From: Ceratothoa steindachneri
Taxonomy: Eukaryota; Arthropoda; Malacostraca; Isopoda; Cymothoidae
NCBI GenBank assembly: GCA_963969495.1
Contig: OZ018321.1
Coordinates: forward strand, 193,128,087-193,192,086
DNA length: 64,000 bases
Direction: 5' to 3'
The position numbers were made by a program, and so were the translations under genes. Each line of letters opens with the position of its first letter. Position 1 is the stretch's first letter. The notes beneath the pieces were generated by a model. It was not told the DNA's origin and searched no databases. It was given only the letters and a program-made list of their open reading frames with translations. Shown piece after piece: positions 47,030-58,689 of the stretch.

Positions 47030-50000
47030 TCTTTCACACATTCTGTACATTCAATTCCCTCTTTTTGTGCATTCTATTCACTCTTTTTGTAACTTTTTGT
47101 ACATTCTATTTACCCCTTTTCACTATTTTTGTGTATTCTATTCCCTCTTTTTCAATATTTTTGTGCATTCTATTCACTCTTTTTTCACTCTTTTTGTCCA
47201 TTCTATTTACTCTTTTTTCAGTCTTTTTGTGCATTCTATTCACTCTTTTTGTAACTTTTTGTACATTCTATTTACCTCTTTTCACTCTTTTTGTGCATTC
47301 TATTCACTCTTTTTCAATATTGTTGTGCATTCTATTCACTCTTTTTTCGCTCTTTTTGTCCATTCTATTTACTCTTTTTTCAGTCTTTTTGTGCATTCTA
47401 TTCACTCTTTTTTAACTTTATGTACATTCTATTTACCCCCTTTTCACTCTTTTGTGCATTCTATTCCCTCTTTTTCAATATTTTTGTGCATTTTATTCAC
47501 TCTTTTTTCACTATTTTTGTCCATTCTATTTACTCTTTTTTCAGGCTTTTTGTGCATTCTATTCACTCTTTTTGTAACTTTTTGTACATTCTATTTACCT
47601 CTTTTCACTCTTTTTGTGCATTCTATTCCCTCTTTTTCAATTTTTTTGTGCATTCTATTCACTCTTTTTTCACTATTTTTGTCCATTCTATTTACTCTTT
47701 TTTCAGTCTTTTGTGCATTCTATTCACTCTTTTTGTAACTTTTTGTACATTCTATTTACCCACTTTTCACTCTTTTTGTGTATTCTATTCCCTCTTTTTC
47801 AATATTTTTGTGCATTCTATTCACTCTTTTTTCACTCTTTTTGTCCATTCTATTTACTCTTTTTTCAGGCTTTTTGTGCATTCTATTCACTCTTTTTGTA
47901 ACTTTTTGTACATTCTATTTACCTCTTCTCACTCTTTTTGTGCATTCTATTCACTCTTTTTCAATATTGTTGTGCATTCTATTCACTCTTTTTTCACTCT
48001 TTTTGTCCATTCTATTTACTCTTTTTTCAGTCTTTTTGTGCATTCTATTCACTCTTTTTGTAACTTTTTGTACATTCTATTTACCCCCTTTTCACTCTTT
48101 TGTGCATTCTATTCCCTCTTTTTCAATATTTTTGTGCATTCTATTCACTCTTTTTTCACTATTTTTGTCCATTCTATTTACTCTTTTTTCAGTCTTTTGT
48201 GCATTTTATTCACTCTTTTTGTAACTTTTTGTACATTCTATTTACCCCCTTTTCACTCTTTTTGTGTATTCTATTCCCTCTTTTTCAATATTTTTGTGCA
48301 TTCTATTCACTCTTTTTTCACTCTTTTTGTCCATTCTATTTACTCTTTTTTCAGTCTTTTTGTGCATTCTATTCACTCTTTTTGTAACTTTTTGTACATT
48401 CTATTTACCTCTTTTCACTCTTTTTGTGCATTCTATTCACTCTTTTTGTAACTTTTTGTACATTCTATTTACCCCCTTTTCACTCTTTTTGTCCATTCTA
48501 TTTACTCTTTTTTCAGTCTTTTTGTGCATTCTATTCACTCGTTTGGTAACTTTTTGTACATTCTATTTACCCCCTTTTCACTCTTTTGTGCATTCTATTC
48601 CCTCTTTTTCAATATTTTTGTGCATTTTATTCACTCTTTTTTCACTATTTTTGTCCATTCTATTTACTCTTTTTTCAGGCTTTTTGTGCATTCTATTCAC
48701 TCTTTTTGTAACTTTTTGTACATTCTATTTACCTCTTTTCACTCTTTTTGTGCATTCTATTCACTCTTTTTCAATATTGTTGTGCATTCTATTCACTCTT
48801 TTTTCACTCTTTTTGTCCATTCTATTTACTCTTTTTTCAGTCTTTTTGTGCATTCTATTCACTCTTTTTGTAACTTTTTGTACATTCTATTTACCCCCTT
48901 TTCACTCTTTTGTGCATTCTATTCCCTCTTTTTCAATATTTTTGTGCATTTTATTCACTCTTTTTTCACTATTTTTGTCCATTCTATTTACTTTTTTTTC
49001 AGGCTTTTTGTGCATTCTATTCACTCTTTTTGTAACTTTTTGTACATTCTATTTACCTCTTTTCACTCTTTTTGTGCATTCTTTTCCCTCTTTTTCAATA
49101 TTGTTGTGCATTCTATTCACTCTTTTTGTCCATTCTATTTACTCTTTTTTCAGTCTTTTTGTGCATTCTATTCACTCTTTTTTAACTTTTTGTACATTCT
49201 ATTTACCCCCTTTTCACTCTTTTGTGCATTCTATTCCCTCTTTTTCAATATTTTTGTGCATTTTATTCACTCTTTTTTCACTATTTTTGTCCATTCTATT
49301 TACTCTTTTTTCAGGCTTTTTGTGCATTCTATTCACTCTTTTTGTAACTTTTTGTACATTCTATTTACCTCTTTTCACTCTTTTTGTGCATTCTATTCCC
49401 TCTTTTTCAATTTTTTTGTGCATTCTATTCACTCTTTTTTCACTATTTTTGTCCATTCTATTTACTCTTTTTTCAGTCTTTTGTGCATTCTATTCACTCT
49501 TTTTGTAACTTTTTGTACATTCTATTTACCCACTTTTCACTCTTTTTGTGTATTCTATTCCCTCTTTTTCAATATTTTTGTGCATTCTATTCACTCTTTT
49601 TTCACTCTTTTTGTCCATTCTATTTACTCTTTTTTCAGGCTTTTTGTGCATTCTATTCACTCTTTTTGTAACTTTTTGTACATTCTATTTACCTCTTCTC
49701 ACTCTTTTTGTGCATTCTATTCACTCTTTTTCAATATTGTTGTGCATTCTATTCACTCTTTTTTCACTCTTTTTGTCCATTCTATTTACTCTTTTTTCAG
49801 TCTTTTTGTGCATTCTATTCACTCTTTTTGTAACTTTTTGTACATTCTATTTACCCCCTTTTCACTCTTTTGTGCATTCTATTCCCTCTTTTTCAATATT
49901 TTTGTGCATTCTATTCACTCTTTTTTCACTATTTTTGTCCATTCTATTTACTCTTTTTTCAGTCTTTTGTGCATTTTATTCACTCTTTTTGTAACTTTTT

Positions 50001-51125
50001 GTACATTCTATTTACCCCCTTTTCACTCTTTTTGTGTATTCTATTCCCTCTTTTTCAATATTTTTGTGCATTCTATTCACTCTTTTTTCACTCTTTTAGT
50101 CCATTCTATTTACTCTTTTTTCAGTCTTTTTGTGCATTCTATTCACTCTTTTTGTAACTTTTTGTACATTCTATTTACCTCTTTTCACTCTTTTTGTGCA
50201 TTCTATTCACTCTTTTTCAATATTGTTGTGCATTCTATTCACTCTTTTTTCACTCTTTTTGTCCATTCTATTTACTCTTTTTTCAGTCTTTTTGTGCATT
50301 CTATTCACTCTTTTTGTAACTTTTTGTACATTCTATTTACCCCCTTTTCACTCTTTTGTGCATTCTATTCCCTCTTTTTCAATATTTTTGTGCATTTTAT
50401 TCACTCTTTTTTCACTATTTTTGTCCATTCTATTTACTCTTTTTTCAGTCTTTTTGTGCATTCTATTCACTCTTTTTGTAACTTTTGTACATTCTATTTA
50501 CCTCTTTTCACTCTTTTTGTGCATTCTATTCACTCTTTTTCAATATTGTTGTGCATTCTATTCACTCTTTTTTCACTCTTTTTGTCCATTCTATTTACTC
50601 TTTTTTCAGTCTTTTTGTGCATTCTATTCACTCTTTTTGTAACTTTTTGTACATTCTATTTACCCCCTTTTCACTCTTTTGTGCATTCTATTCCCTCTTT
50701 TTCAATATTTTTGTGCATTTTATTCACTCTTTTTTCACTATTTTTGTCCATTCTATTTACTCTTTTTTCAGGCTTTTTGTGCATTCTATTCACTCTTTTT
50801 GTAACTTTTTGTACATTCTATTTACCTCTTTTCACTCTTTTTGTGCATTCTATTCCCTCTTTTTCAATATTTTTGTGCATTCTATTCACTCTTTTTTCAC
50901 TATTTTTGTCCATTCTATTTACTCTTTTTTCAGTCTTTTGTGCATTCTATTCACTCTTTTTGTAACTTTTTGTACATTCTATTTACCCCCTTTTCACTCT
51001 TTTTGTATATTCTATTCCCTCTTTTTCAATATTTTTGTGCATTCTATTCACTCTTTTTTCACTATTTTTGTCCATTCTATTTACTCTTTTTTCAGTCTTT
51101 TTGTGCATTTTATTCACTCATTTTA
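47030..51125 (+). repeat. 4.1-kb satellite with 161-bp higher-order unit
   Basis: Built from monomers of about 30 bp around TTTTTGTGCATTCTATTCAC TC. Five monomer types follow each other: GTGCATT...GTAACTTTTT, GTACATT...ACCTCTTTTCACTC, GTGCATT...CAATATT, GTGCATT...TTTTTTCACTC, GTCCATT...TTTTTTCAGTC. The GTCCATT monomer recurs at 47197, 47359, 47519, 47681 and 47843, so the higher-order period is about 161 bp, roughly 25 copies. Long open frames (up to 813 codons) exist in several frames at once because monomers lack stops; there is no sign of a gene. A strong T/A strand bias is present: the plus strand is pyrimidine-rich. Confidence 0.97.
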
Positions 51126-51613
51126 ACGAATCTCTCTCCGACTACAATTCACCAACGTTAAGCGAACAGGGCATTGTTTATCGGCTGAAGGCAAATGTAG
51201 CGGCCCGATAATCAGATCCCGGTCGGATTCGCCCTTAATTGCAGCATCAACTCACATCGGCTTCGAACGTTTGTGAGATTAGAGTAAAAACTGTATCAAA
51301 TGAAGATTCCATTATTGGAATAAAGGAAATTTTGTTTCCTTTCTCAAAAATTCGAAAAGTTTCTTTTTATAACCAAATTACATCGCGCTTCTAAATCGAG
51401 GTCTATACGAACACCATACGAAGTACAAACGCAAAACCATCAGAGAGGATATAGATTAAGAACCAACGTTGACGGTTGAAGAATGGGAAGAGAAAAGTGG
51501 AAATAAATTATAGGATTGCATAACAGTTTTTTGGTGTGATAAATACCATTTATTCAAGAAAAATAAACCATTTCTTTCAATGGTAGAAAATTCATGCATG
51601 CAGCGCTTAGCTT
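51126..51613. other. Unassigned sequence
   Basis: No gene seen. Sequence after the satellite returns to mixed composition. Confidence 0.45.
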
Positions 51614-51897
51614 TATAGCGTTTATAGCGCTATATAAATCATTCGAATTTCCGTATCCATAGAAACCGCATGGCCTACGCATAGCGTGATATGAATCAAC
51701 CGAATTTCCGTAGCCATCGAGACCACATAGCCGACGTATAGCGTTATATAAATCAACCGAATTTCCGTTACCATGGAAACCACATAACCTACGCGTAGCG
51801 TTATATAAATCAACCGGATTTTCGTAGTCATGGAGACCACATATCCTATGCATAGCCTTATATAAATTAACTTAATTTCTATAGCTATAAAAAAATA
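51614..51897. repeat. 57-bp minisatellite
   Basis: Nearly five copies of a 57-bp unit containing GCGTTATATAAATCAACCGA and ATTTCCGTAGCCATGGA, with the last copy decayed. Because 57 is divisible by three, two minus-strand frames stay open across it, but there is no start context or domain. Confidence 0.92.
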
Positions 51898-52029
51898 CAA
51901 GCAAAGTTAGGTTTGAAGGTTAGGGGTTAATTAAAGGAAGCTAATTTTTGTATATTTTAATTAACCACCTTTTACTTAAATCTTTAGCAAGGAGGTAGAC
52001 CATACACTAAAACAACACCGTATATTGTC

Positions 52030-52818
52030 TGTCTACCAGGGTTTAGGCGCTCTACGAGCGAGCGATACGTCATCTTTTATCTGCATATGACCCCATTACT
52101 GAATGGCTATCGAACAATTTCATCACACTCAACCATGACAAAACTGAAGTTCTGTTAATGGGTAACTCAGCAGATGTCGCTCACTGTAAAAATATATCCC
52201 CCTCTCTCAAATGAGGGGGCTTCCCGATCGCGTTCTTTGGCAACGTTGCAAACTTGGGTGTTTCCTTTGACAGTCAACTCGATTTCAAATCGCATGTTGC
52301 TAATATGAGCAAATCGTTTCTCTGTAACCTCAGTCGTTCTCACTTTGAGCGAAACAGTTACGAGATAGCAATCCTTGCCTTTGTTATCTCTCGCCTTGAT
52401 TGTTGTAACTCTCTTCTCACTGGACCCTTCAACACTATAATTCGTCCCCTTCAACTTGTCCAGAACTTTGCCACTCGAGTTCTCCTCCGTCAAGGACGGT
52501 TCTCTCGTTATACCCTTCTGCTCCGTGAACTACACTGGCTGCCCATTACATTTCGGATTACATTTAAAGTCCCTCCACATTTAACATCTTAAACACCACA
52601 ACTCCCTTTTACCTATCCTTCTCACTGGTGGTATCCGGACAACGATGAACCATTGACTATGGAAATACCCTCCTGCTTTCGGTTCCTCGCACTCGACTCT
52701 CCTGCATTGGTGATCGCAGCATATCTGTAGTTGCCTTTAAGCTGTGGTATGGTCTGCCTCCTGTCAATCGCTCCTCTCCCTCACCCGCCGATTTCAAGCG
52801 TGCTCTAAAACTTACCTT
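52030..52818 (+). pseudogene. CR1/L2-like LINE ORF2 C-terminal part
   Basis: Plus strand: ITEWLSNNFITLNHDKTEVLL (about 52090), LGVSFDSQLDFKSHV (52254), AFVISRLDCCNSLLTGP (52378), LQLVQNFATRVLLRQGRF (52450) and LLRELHWLPITFRITFK (52520). Next, after a stop and shift, LLLSVPRTRLSCIGDRS (about 52670) and VVAFKLWYGLPPVNRSSPSP (about 52727), ending in FKRALKL. These are the thumb and C-terminal blocks of CR1/L2-type LINEs (LDYCNxLL, LQLVQNxAAR, LHWLPxxxRI, APKLWNxLP). The RT palm is not in this copy. Stops near 52215 and 52590 inactivate it. Confidence 0.85.
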
Positions 52819-52821
52819 TTA

Positions 52822-53611
52822 CGAGGGGCGGTCAATAAGTTTTGCAATTCAGATATAAGGAAACGAGATATGTGGAAAAGTGTTCTATTATTTTTCAATA
52901 TAACTACCCTCAACTTCAATGCACTTGCGCCACTTGTCCCTGAGGCTTCGAATTCCCGACAACCACAAATCTCCCGACTGCTGTTCAATCCATTCCTGGA
53001 CGGCAAGCTGGACATCTTCATCGTCCCCAAACCGGCGTCTACACAGTGCAGCCTTGAGCTGGCGGAATAAAAAGTAGTCGGTAGGGGCCAGATCTGCACT
53101 GTAGGGGAGATGGTTAAGCTCTTCGAATCCGCACTCACGCACGGCAGCTTTTGCAACTCTGGCCTTGTGCACTTTGACGATGTTGAAGTCGGTCATGGGG
53201 CGTGAGGATTCTAGGGACCCAACGGGCACAGACCTTAGTCATGGCTAAATCGTCGTGGACGATGTTGATAACACTTCCCTGTGATATTCCAAGTTCTCGC
53301 TCGATTTATTCGACTTTCACCCGTCGAATTTCGAGGATCATCCTCTCCACACGGGCCACATTTTCCTCGTTGGTCACGTCTGATGGGCGTCCTGGACGGG
53401 GCTCATCTTCAAGGGACTCACAACCATGGCGGAACTCCCTGTTCCAGTGAACAATGGTTGCATAGGAAGGGGCGGTGTCGGTGTACACTGCAACCATGCG
53501 TGCGGCTGCTGGTCCGGACTTGTCCTAACTTGTCCTAACACCCCCACAAACAGCCATCCCCCTTCCTCTGTTTTGCCCTACCGATTCGCAAAACTTATTG
53601 ACCGCCCCTCG
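52822..53611 (-). mobile_element. Internally deleted mariner, 790 bp
   Basis: Perfectly defined ends: CGAGGGGCGGTCAATAAG at 52822 and its inverted copy ending at 53611, both flanked by TA (52820-52821 and 53612-53613). Transposase sequence on the minus strand. It is related to the mariner at 15 kb but about 500 bp shorter than a full element. Confidence 0.95.
52885..53510 (-). pseudogene. Mariner transposase with two internal deletions
   Basis: Minus strand. The start and first 24 or so residues are missing: the frame enters at RMVAVYTDTAPSYATIVHWN. It continues CESLEDEPRPGRPSDVTNEE, a linker complete relative to the 15-kb copy, then ELGISQGSVINIVHDDLAMT and ARWVPRILTPHD. It then jumps directly to VHKARVAKAAVRECGFEEL, NHLPYSADLAPTDYFLFRQL and SGIRSLRDKWRKCIEVE. 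The jump removes the segment with the first catalytic Asp (GDETW) and most of the D2 block. The remaining part keeps the D3 region (APTD). The product could not be catalytic. Frames shift at the join (about 53190). Confidence 0.92.
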
Positions 53612-53831
53612 TATGTCAGGCTGTTTCCTAGTCGATGGAGGGGCGCCCTGGGAGGGCTTTGAAGTCTTGAAGTGTTCCATATAAAACCTCATTAGTATTA
53701 TTGCCAAGTTAGTGGGTCGAGGTAAATGTAGGTTTTATGTCAGGTCCATATTTTGAGATTAGTTTTCTCTGGGGCGCTTAGATTTTTTTCATTATTTAAT
53801 TCCATTCTTATAATCTAACCACTAAATTTGG

Positions 53832-53876
53832 GGGTTGGTAGTATAGTATGCTAACCGCATACTATACTAGCAACCC
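53832..53876. repeat. Near-perfect 20-bp hairpin
   Basis: Left arm GGGTTGGTAGTATAGTATGC (53832-53851), loop TAACC, right arm GCATACTATACTAGCAACCC (53857-53876). Nineteen of twenty positions pair. Confidence 0.9.
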
Positions 53877-54108
53877 AATAATAGAGTTAAAAATGGGAAT
53901 ATCTAAATGTCACGTAAATTTGTAACTATGAAGCCCATTAAAATCTGTTAGTTTACTTATCAATGACGTCACACTCCTTCGTAGAACCCGGAAACCTAAG
54001 TCGATGGTTCTTGCAACTTAAATCGGAATGTGTAAAAGTGTTTATTCTCGAATTGCCGTAACACAAGAAAGTCCAAAATATTTAAGTAGATGTGAAGATC
54101 TCTGTATA

Positions 54109-54580
54109 CGGTGGTCCGAAAGTCTCGTCACGCTCTACCGAGAAGTAATAAGAACAATAGAGGAACAATTGTATAATATCAAACACATCTACTGGTTGCA
54201 GTGTATTCACTTTCATTGACAGTGTCACACATCGAGAAGGTCTTTATGAACACCACCATTTTGTGGCACAATATGATTCAGTGCCTGTCAGAAACAGTTT
54301 ATGTTCCCAACGCAGGATCATCCTCTTCGGAGGGTCTAGTCTCCCGAATTTTGTAATAAAGTCATGTTGTTCATCCTCCATGCTCTTGCCAGAATGCACA
54401 TTATCATGTGTTTATGTACTTGCAATCGGCCTCTCTTCCAAACTGTAGGAACTCGTGTCAGCCCTCTAACCTTTAAAAAAATAAAACAATATTAATAGAG
54501 GGGGGACAAGACTTTCGGTCATCTGAAAAATAAAATTATAACAATATTTACAGAGGGTGACAAGACTTTCGGACCATCCT
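54109..54580 (-). mobile_element. Deleted DD41D-like element with transposase N-terminus
   Basis: Left end CGGTGGTCCGAAAGTCTCGT at 54109 after TA; right end, inward, AGGATGGTCCGAAAGTCTTG. The motif is repeated once more inside the right end (CCGAAAGTCTTGTCCCCCC), giving a duplicated terminal motif. On the minus strand (about 54370-54280) the frame reads FITKFGRLDPPKRMILRWEH and KLFLTGTE, the first HTH block of this transposase group (FxxRFGRxxPxRxTIxRWxxKFxxTG). The catalytic domain is missing. Confidence 0.65.
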
Positions 54581-54584
54581 TGTT

Positions 54585-56340
54585 TGATGTGGCAAATCGA
54601 TGGATCAGGACACTATATACTCGTACGTATAATCTTGCTGGTCACGTCAACAACCGATTTGTCGGCTAATTTCGGTCTAACCCCTTATTACATTCAATGT
54701 TTATAAACTCGTGCACATTCTTCTATTAATCACTGTCAGTAAGAAAAACATCCCATCATAGGATTCCCTGTTTAAGTTAAATGTTATCCTCATAGATGAC
54801 TGTTATTATGGAAGTAATCCCCACAACGAGAATTTAATGTTAAAACTTTATTTTACCCGAAAACGGATTTGGTCGATTCGAAATCCCGACTTATCGTGAT
54901 GTCTGCAGACGCTGCTTCAAAGGCTTTGGATTCAGAATGTTTATAGGATTATCGTGAACGGATTTTTTTTTTTTAACACAAGGGAAGGCGTTGTATGGAA
55001 TTTAGAGGAAAAGGATATCCATTATTTATTAAGAACCAATCCAAGGATGGAGACTCCTCCTAAGAGTGTTTAAAGAGGTTTCCCAAAGAAAGTGAAAATG
55101 TGAAAAGGATACCTGAAAGAGTTGACTTCTACGTACCCTAAAGGATGGGATGGCATACAACTCTACTTAACATGCCCCCTTTTCAGATTGGTTTTCGGGG
55201 ATTAATGAAGATGTTTAAGATAGTTTTAAAATTTGTTTTTGGTCCTGTTTTACCCTCCTATTTTCACCATCCCAAGCAAAGAACGATGTTTGTACTATTA
55301 CACCACCTTTTATCATATATTTAACTATTCCTTTTCTTTCTCATTAGAAATCTATCTGCTAAGGTTGTATCTGTACCTTGGTCGCTACTGCATATTGCCG
55401 CCAGTTTTTATTTTAGAAAGATTAAGACGAAAAACATCGCCCTTTATTTTTCGACAAAGGCTTCTGCTTCGTCTAAAGACTACGAGCGTACACAGCGGCT
55501 AATGAAGATGAGGTATGGCCGCCAACAACACATTTTGAATCCTTTTAATACATCCTCAAAATAAAACTTAACATATTGCCTCCCATTTTTTTTTCCCATT
55601 TTAATATATTTATTCCTATTAGCATCGATATAACATATAATCTGTAAGATTAACACGAGTTAGGTGACGGTAGATTCCAGTTATTCTGACGTAACAATAT
55701 CTATCGTGAGTAGAGGGTGTTCCAAACGTCGTGATAAATGATTAATCTCCCCCCCTCTTTCTTCTTACTCTCCAGCTCTCCTGCCTTCCGCCTTCTATCC
55801 CTTCCTACACCACCCTTTTCTCACCTCCCCCCCCTCTCTCTCTCTCTCTCTCTCTACCTCTTTTCTAGTTTGTCACCGGCGTCTGTTTTGTTTGTTTGTG
55901 TACAATACATCTCGAAAGTTTACTGATGGAATTCGATTAAAATCTATGGAAAGTTCGATCTTGGATCATGGAAGAGTCGATTAAAATTTGGGGAAGGATC
56001 CAGATCCTAACACGGATTATCTTACATCACTAATTCACTTTCTTTAAAATTGCAAGAGAGAAGTTTTCCGACATTGTCGCTGGTATGCGTTCTCTTAACG
56101 CTTTCGACAAGCGAAACAAGCTACCTGGTTAGTGGATTTGTCAATATGGTCTTAATGTATGGCCGGCGAAATTCATAGATCCTGAGCCACTTCATTTTTA
56201 CCTGTAGAAATTTCATATTATTTTGCAATCTAATAACTTTGCCAATTCTCGTTTAATTAACCTCAGATTTTTAAGAGCTTGTGTGAAAATACATGAAAAC
56301 TTTGCTTAATGTTTTTTTTTATCTTTTCAGGTAGATAAAA
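54585..56340. other. Unassigned sequence
   Basis: No domain recognised. A T-run at 54966-54976 and a (CT)n tract near 55830-55855 are present. Plus-strand frames at 55233-55502 and 55738-55926 are low-complexity. Confidence 0.4.
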
Positions 56341-56349
56341 GTTATTAAG

Positions 56350-56850
56350 AGAAAAAGAAAAGGCGTTTTGCGTGTTAGAGTATGGTCGAATGCAGTCGAC
56401 CAAGAATTCTCTAAAAATACACCAACAACAATACGATTTGGACAAGGCACTAAATGTTCAAATGTTCAACGAGGTGGGGTGCAAGACAAAAGGATCTCGA
56501 CGACCATCATCAGTGGGAGAGAGAGTCGAGAAGGTTCGTTAAAAAGTCTTACGAACCCCTAAGAAGCCTAGAATGAGCCTGGAAACCCAGATTCCTCCAA
56601 CGCAGTTTAGCGTCCTGATGAAACGTTTGCGAATGAAACCTTACAAGCTGCAGCTCGCTTAAGCCTTAAATTCAGATGACAAGCGAAGACGCCAAGCAAC
56701 TTTGTTCTGATATGCAAGAAAAACTTGGAGATGAGTTCGATGAACATCTTGTTAAGTTCCTGTAAATTTAGAGGAACTCAAGCAACGCGAATAACTGCGA
56801 CATTGCAGATTGTTGCCAATGTTCTGCTGAAGCGTGTTTGACAAGAGATG
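56350..56850 (+). pseudogene. DD41D-like transposase N-terminal half
   Basis: Plus strand from about 56360: FCVLEYGRMQSTKNSLKIHQ (first HTH), then after a shift GCKTKGSRRPSSVGERVEKV (the GRP linker), SLETQIPPTQFSVLMKRLRM then KPYKLQLA (second HTH; the family pattern is KRLRxKPYKLQLVQAL), and DDKRRRQ. Sequence up to about 56760 includes KNLEMSSMNILL, matching the segment before the first catalytic Asp. No catalytic domain is readable after that. Stops and three frame changes. This transposase type is also present at 1.6, 30.3 and 54.1 kb. Confidence 0.7.
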
Positions 56851-57690
56851 TACTACTAGACGTGTGCGTTTCTCAGGCGACAACAAATCGGTAATTTGTG
56901 AAATTGTTCATGGAATCCACAAACCTTTGAATCTCTCATTCAATTTTTGAGGAATCAATCATATATCGGCCATCAATAAGCCTGTTCAGTTTCATCTGAA
57001 CAGGTTGTTATATTTCTATGGGTTGGTGACTATTGGGACACCGTATAGATGAATTCCAATCGAACATTTTAACATATTGCTTCCACCTGAATCAGGAAAG
57101 CAATGATTAAGTAATTCCAGATTTTTAACTCGATTTTCTTTTCTCATTTTTATCATAAGAAAAAAAAAGTAAAGTTGGGAATTTAATCTTTTACAAGATT
57201 CTAGGGTTGTATAAGTTTACTCTAGTTTTGATTTTATAATAATTAACATACGAATTGATAATATAATCCCATGACTAAATACCTCCCCCCCCCACCTCTC
57301 CACCGAAATGGCCCCGTATTCATTACGGAACGCCGCCACGCTCGGGAGAGTTGTCCACCACTTGGGTTGTGTTCCTTTCACGTATTATCATTCTTCCTAA
57401 CTTCACCACTCTCTCAAAAAAACTTCTTACACAAACTTTTGATCACCCCTCCCCCCGAGCCATTGGTGCGATATCCTGCCCCCTAAGTTTTCGCTATTGA
57501 AAACCCACCAAGGAGGAGGGGGAGGGGGTCAACTTATTCATATCCTCTTTAAAATTATTGGTCAAATTTTGGAAAATTCCTGCCCTCGAGTTTTGGGATA
57601 GTTCATATATAAATGTGTTTAAAAACAAATGTTTTTTAATGTAGACAAAGGTTTTTATTGGGCAAATTTTTAAAAAAGTGCTTGGGGGGG
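56851..57690. other. Unassigned sequence
   Basis: No supported gene. C-run and G-run tracts near 57287-57295 and 57525. Confidence 0.4.
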
Positions 57691-57699
57691 AAGAGAGGC

Positions 57700-58560
57700 T
57701 ATTTCAATCGCATCATATTGTATTATTACCATTTTAAAGGTAATTTCGAAATGGCGGTGTGAGGGAATTCCACGTGGAAATTCTTTTCCAGCACGGAAGT
57801 GACGTCCATGCGCTGGAGAAGGTTCTAGAATTTGGTTAGGCTTAAAGTGGTAAGCCTCCCCCCCTCCCTCATCCACAAGCGGTAGCCTCGAACCGCGTCC
57901 ACCTCGGACCACCTTTCCATGGGTTAGAATCGCCTCGACGTGAACATTCGAGGCCATTCGAGAGTAGCGCTGTTTCCCCCACCCCAGCGGGGGGAGCCTC
58001 GGATATATATAGGGCTCGTCTTCCATGTCGGAGACACAGAGTTGAGGAGTCTCGCCAGGACCAAGAAGCATTCCCTTAGTTCCAATTCAGGTGCTAACAA
58101 CAAAGCAAAGTGACGGCTGAACTTTTCGTGTGTTGGAATTAGCCCAGCCAGTGAGGTAATTCCATTTGACGATCGCCACCAAGAGATCTTTCCGACTCCA
58201 CTCATCAACTCCTGTCGAAGCCCTCATCGTTTCCTCCTCGTTTTCGGGTGGCCGAAATACTCTTCCCTGGACCGGACGTTACCGCCCCCCCCCCTTCCTT
58301 TGGAGAACCGTCATCACGTCAATTTCCCGCTCAGAAGCTCCGAGCGCCCTCGCCCTCAAGTTTATTGCCTGCAGAAGACATCCGTGAAACCTTACTCTAA
58401 CGTCTGACCCGGAATCCTCCGTAGGCCAACACCTCCTCCCCTTCAGCCTCTTTAAATAACTTTGAGCTTTGCCATTGCCCAAATTTTACCTGACCTCGTT
58501 GCACTCTTTTCTCGCTGTTCCACGCGTCGAAACTCGTTGCGTTCCGGCCTTGTCGGTTCG
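57700..58560. other. GC-richer island, possible promoter or solo LTR
   Basis: Clearly less AT-rich than its surroundings, with several C-runs (57858, 58286). Frames are open for 60-130 codons on both strands but match no family I know. A TATA motif lies in its centre. Read on the minus strand, TGTTGGGTGCAACACCCC begins at 58686, which resembles the start of an LTR, but a matching CA end and target duplication were not found. Confidence 0.35.
58004..58040 (+). promoter_or_regulatory. Candidate TATA-box core promoter
   Basis: GGATATATATAGGGCTCG has a TATA box at 58004-58011 in a GC-rich setting, with a plausible initiator about 30 nt downstream. The box is nearly symmetric, so the direction is uncertain. 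No downstream gene was recognised. Confidence 0.3.
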
Positions 58561-58689
58561 CCTTTAAGTTATTGGTCCCTTCCCCATAGGTATAATATGG
58601 TATTGATATAATGTAATGTCATACCACGACAGGCTGCTTTGCCTCCCATAGCCCCATTTAATTGTGGGGTGTTGCACCCAACATCTCCC

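Larger units (their letters stand above)
52030..53720 (+). mobile_element. CR1/L2-like LINE 3' end with mariner inserted in the tail
   Basis: LINE coding end (52030-52818), then a mariner (52822-53611), then the remaining LINE 3' tail (53614-53720). The tail after the mariner, TTTCCTAGTCGATGGA through CCATATAAAACCT, matches the tail of the second copy of this LINE at 63.05-62.95 kb, confirming the join. Confidence 0.82.

Noticed and set aside
48524..50965. An 813-codon open frame and many other long frames in the satellite
   Set aside because: Several frames are open together, peptides are pure repeats of a 30-bp monomer without a start context, and units differ by indels that shift between frames.
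52744..53070. Plus-strand frame crossing into the mariner
   Set aside because: It joins LINE sequence to antisense mariner sequence across the TA junction and cannot be a gene.
53840..53876. tRNA gene at the hairpin
   Set aside because: The hairpin has no cloverleaf context, no B box and a 20-bp stem too long for a tRNA arm.
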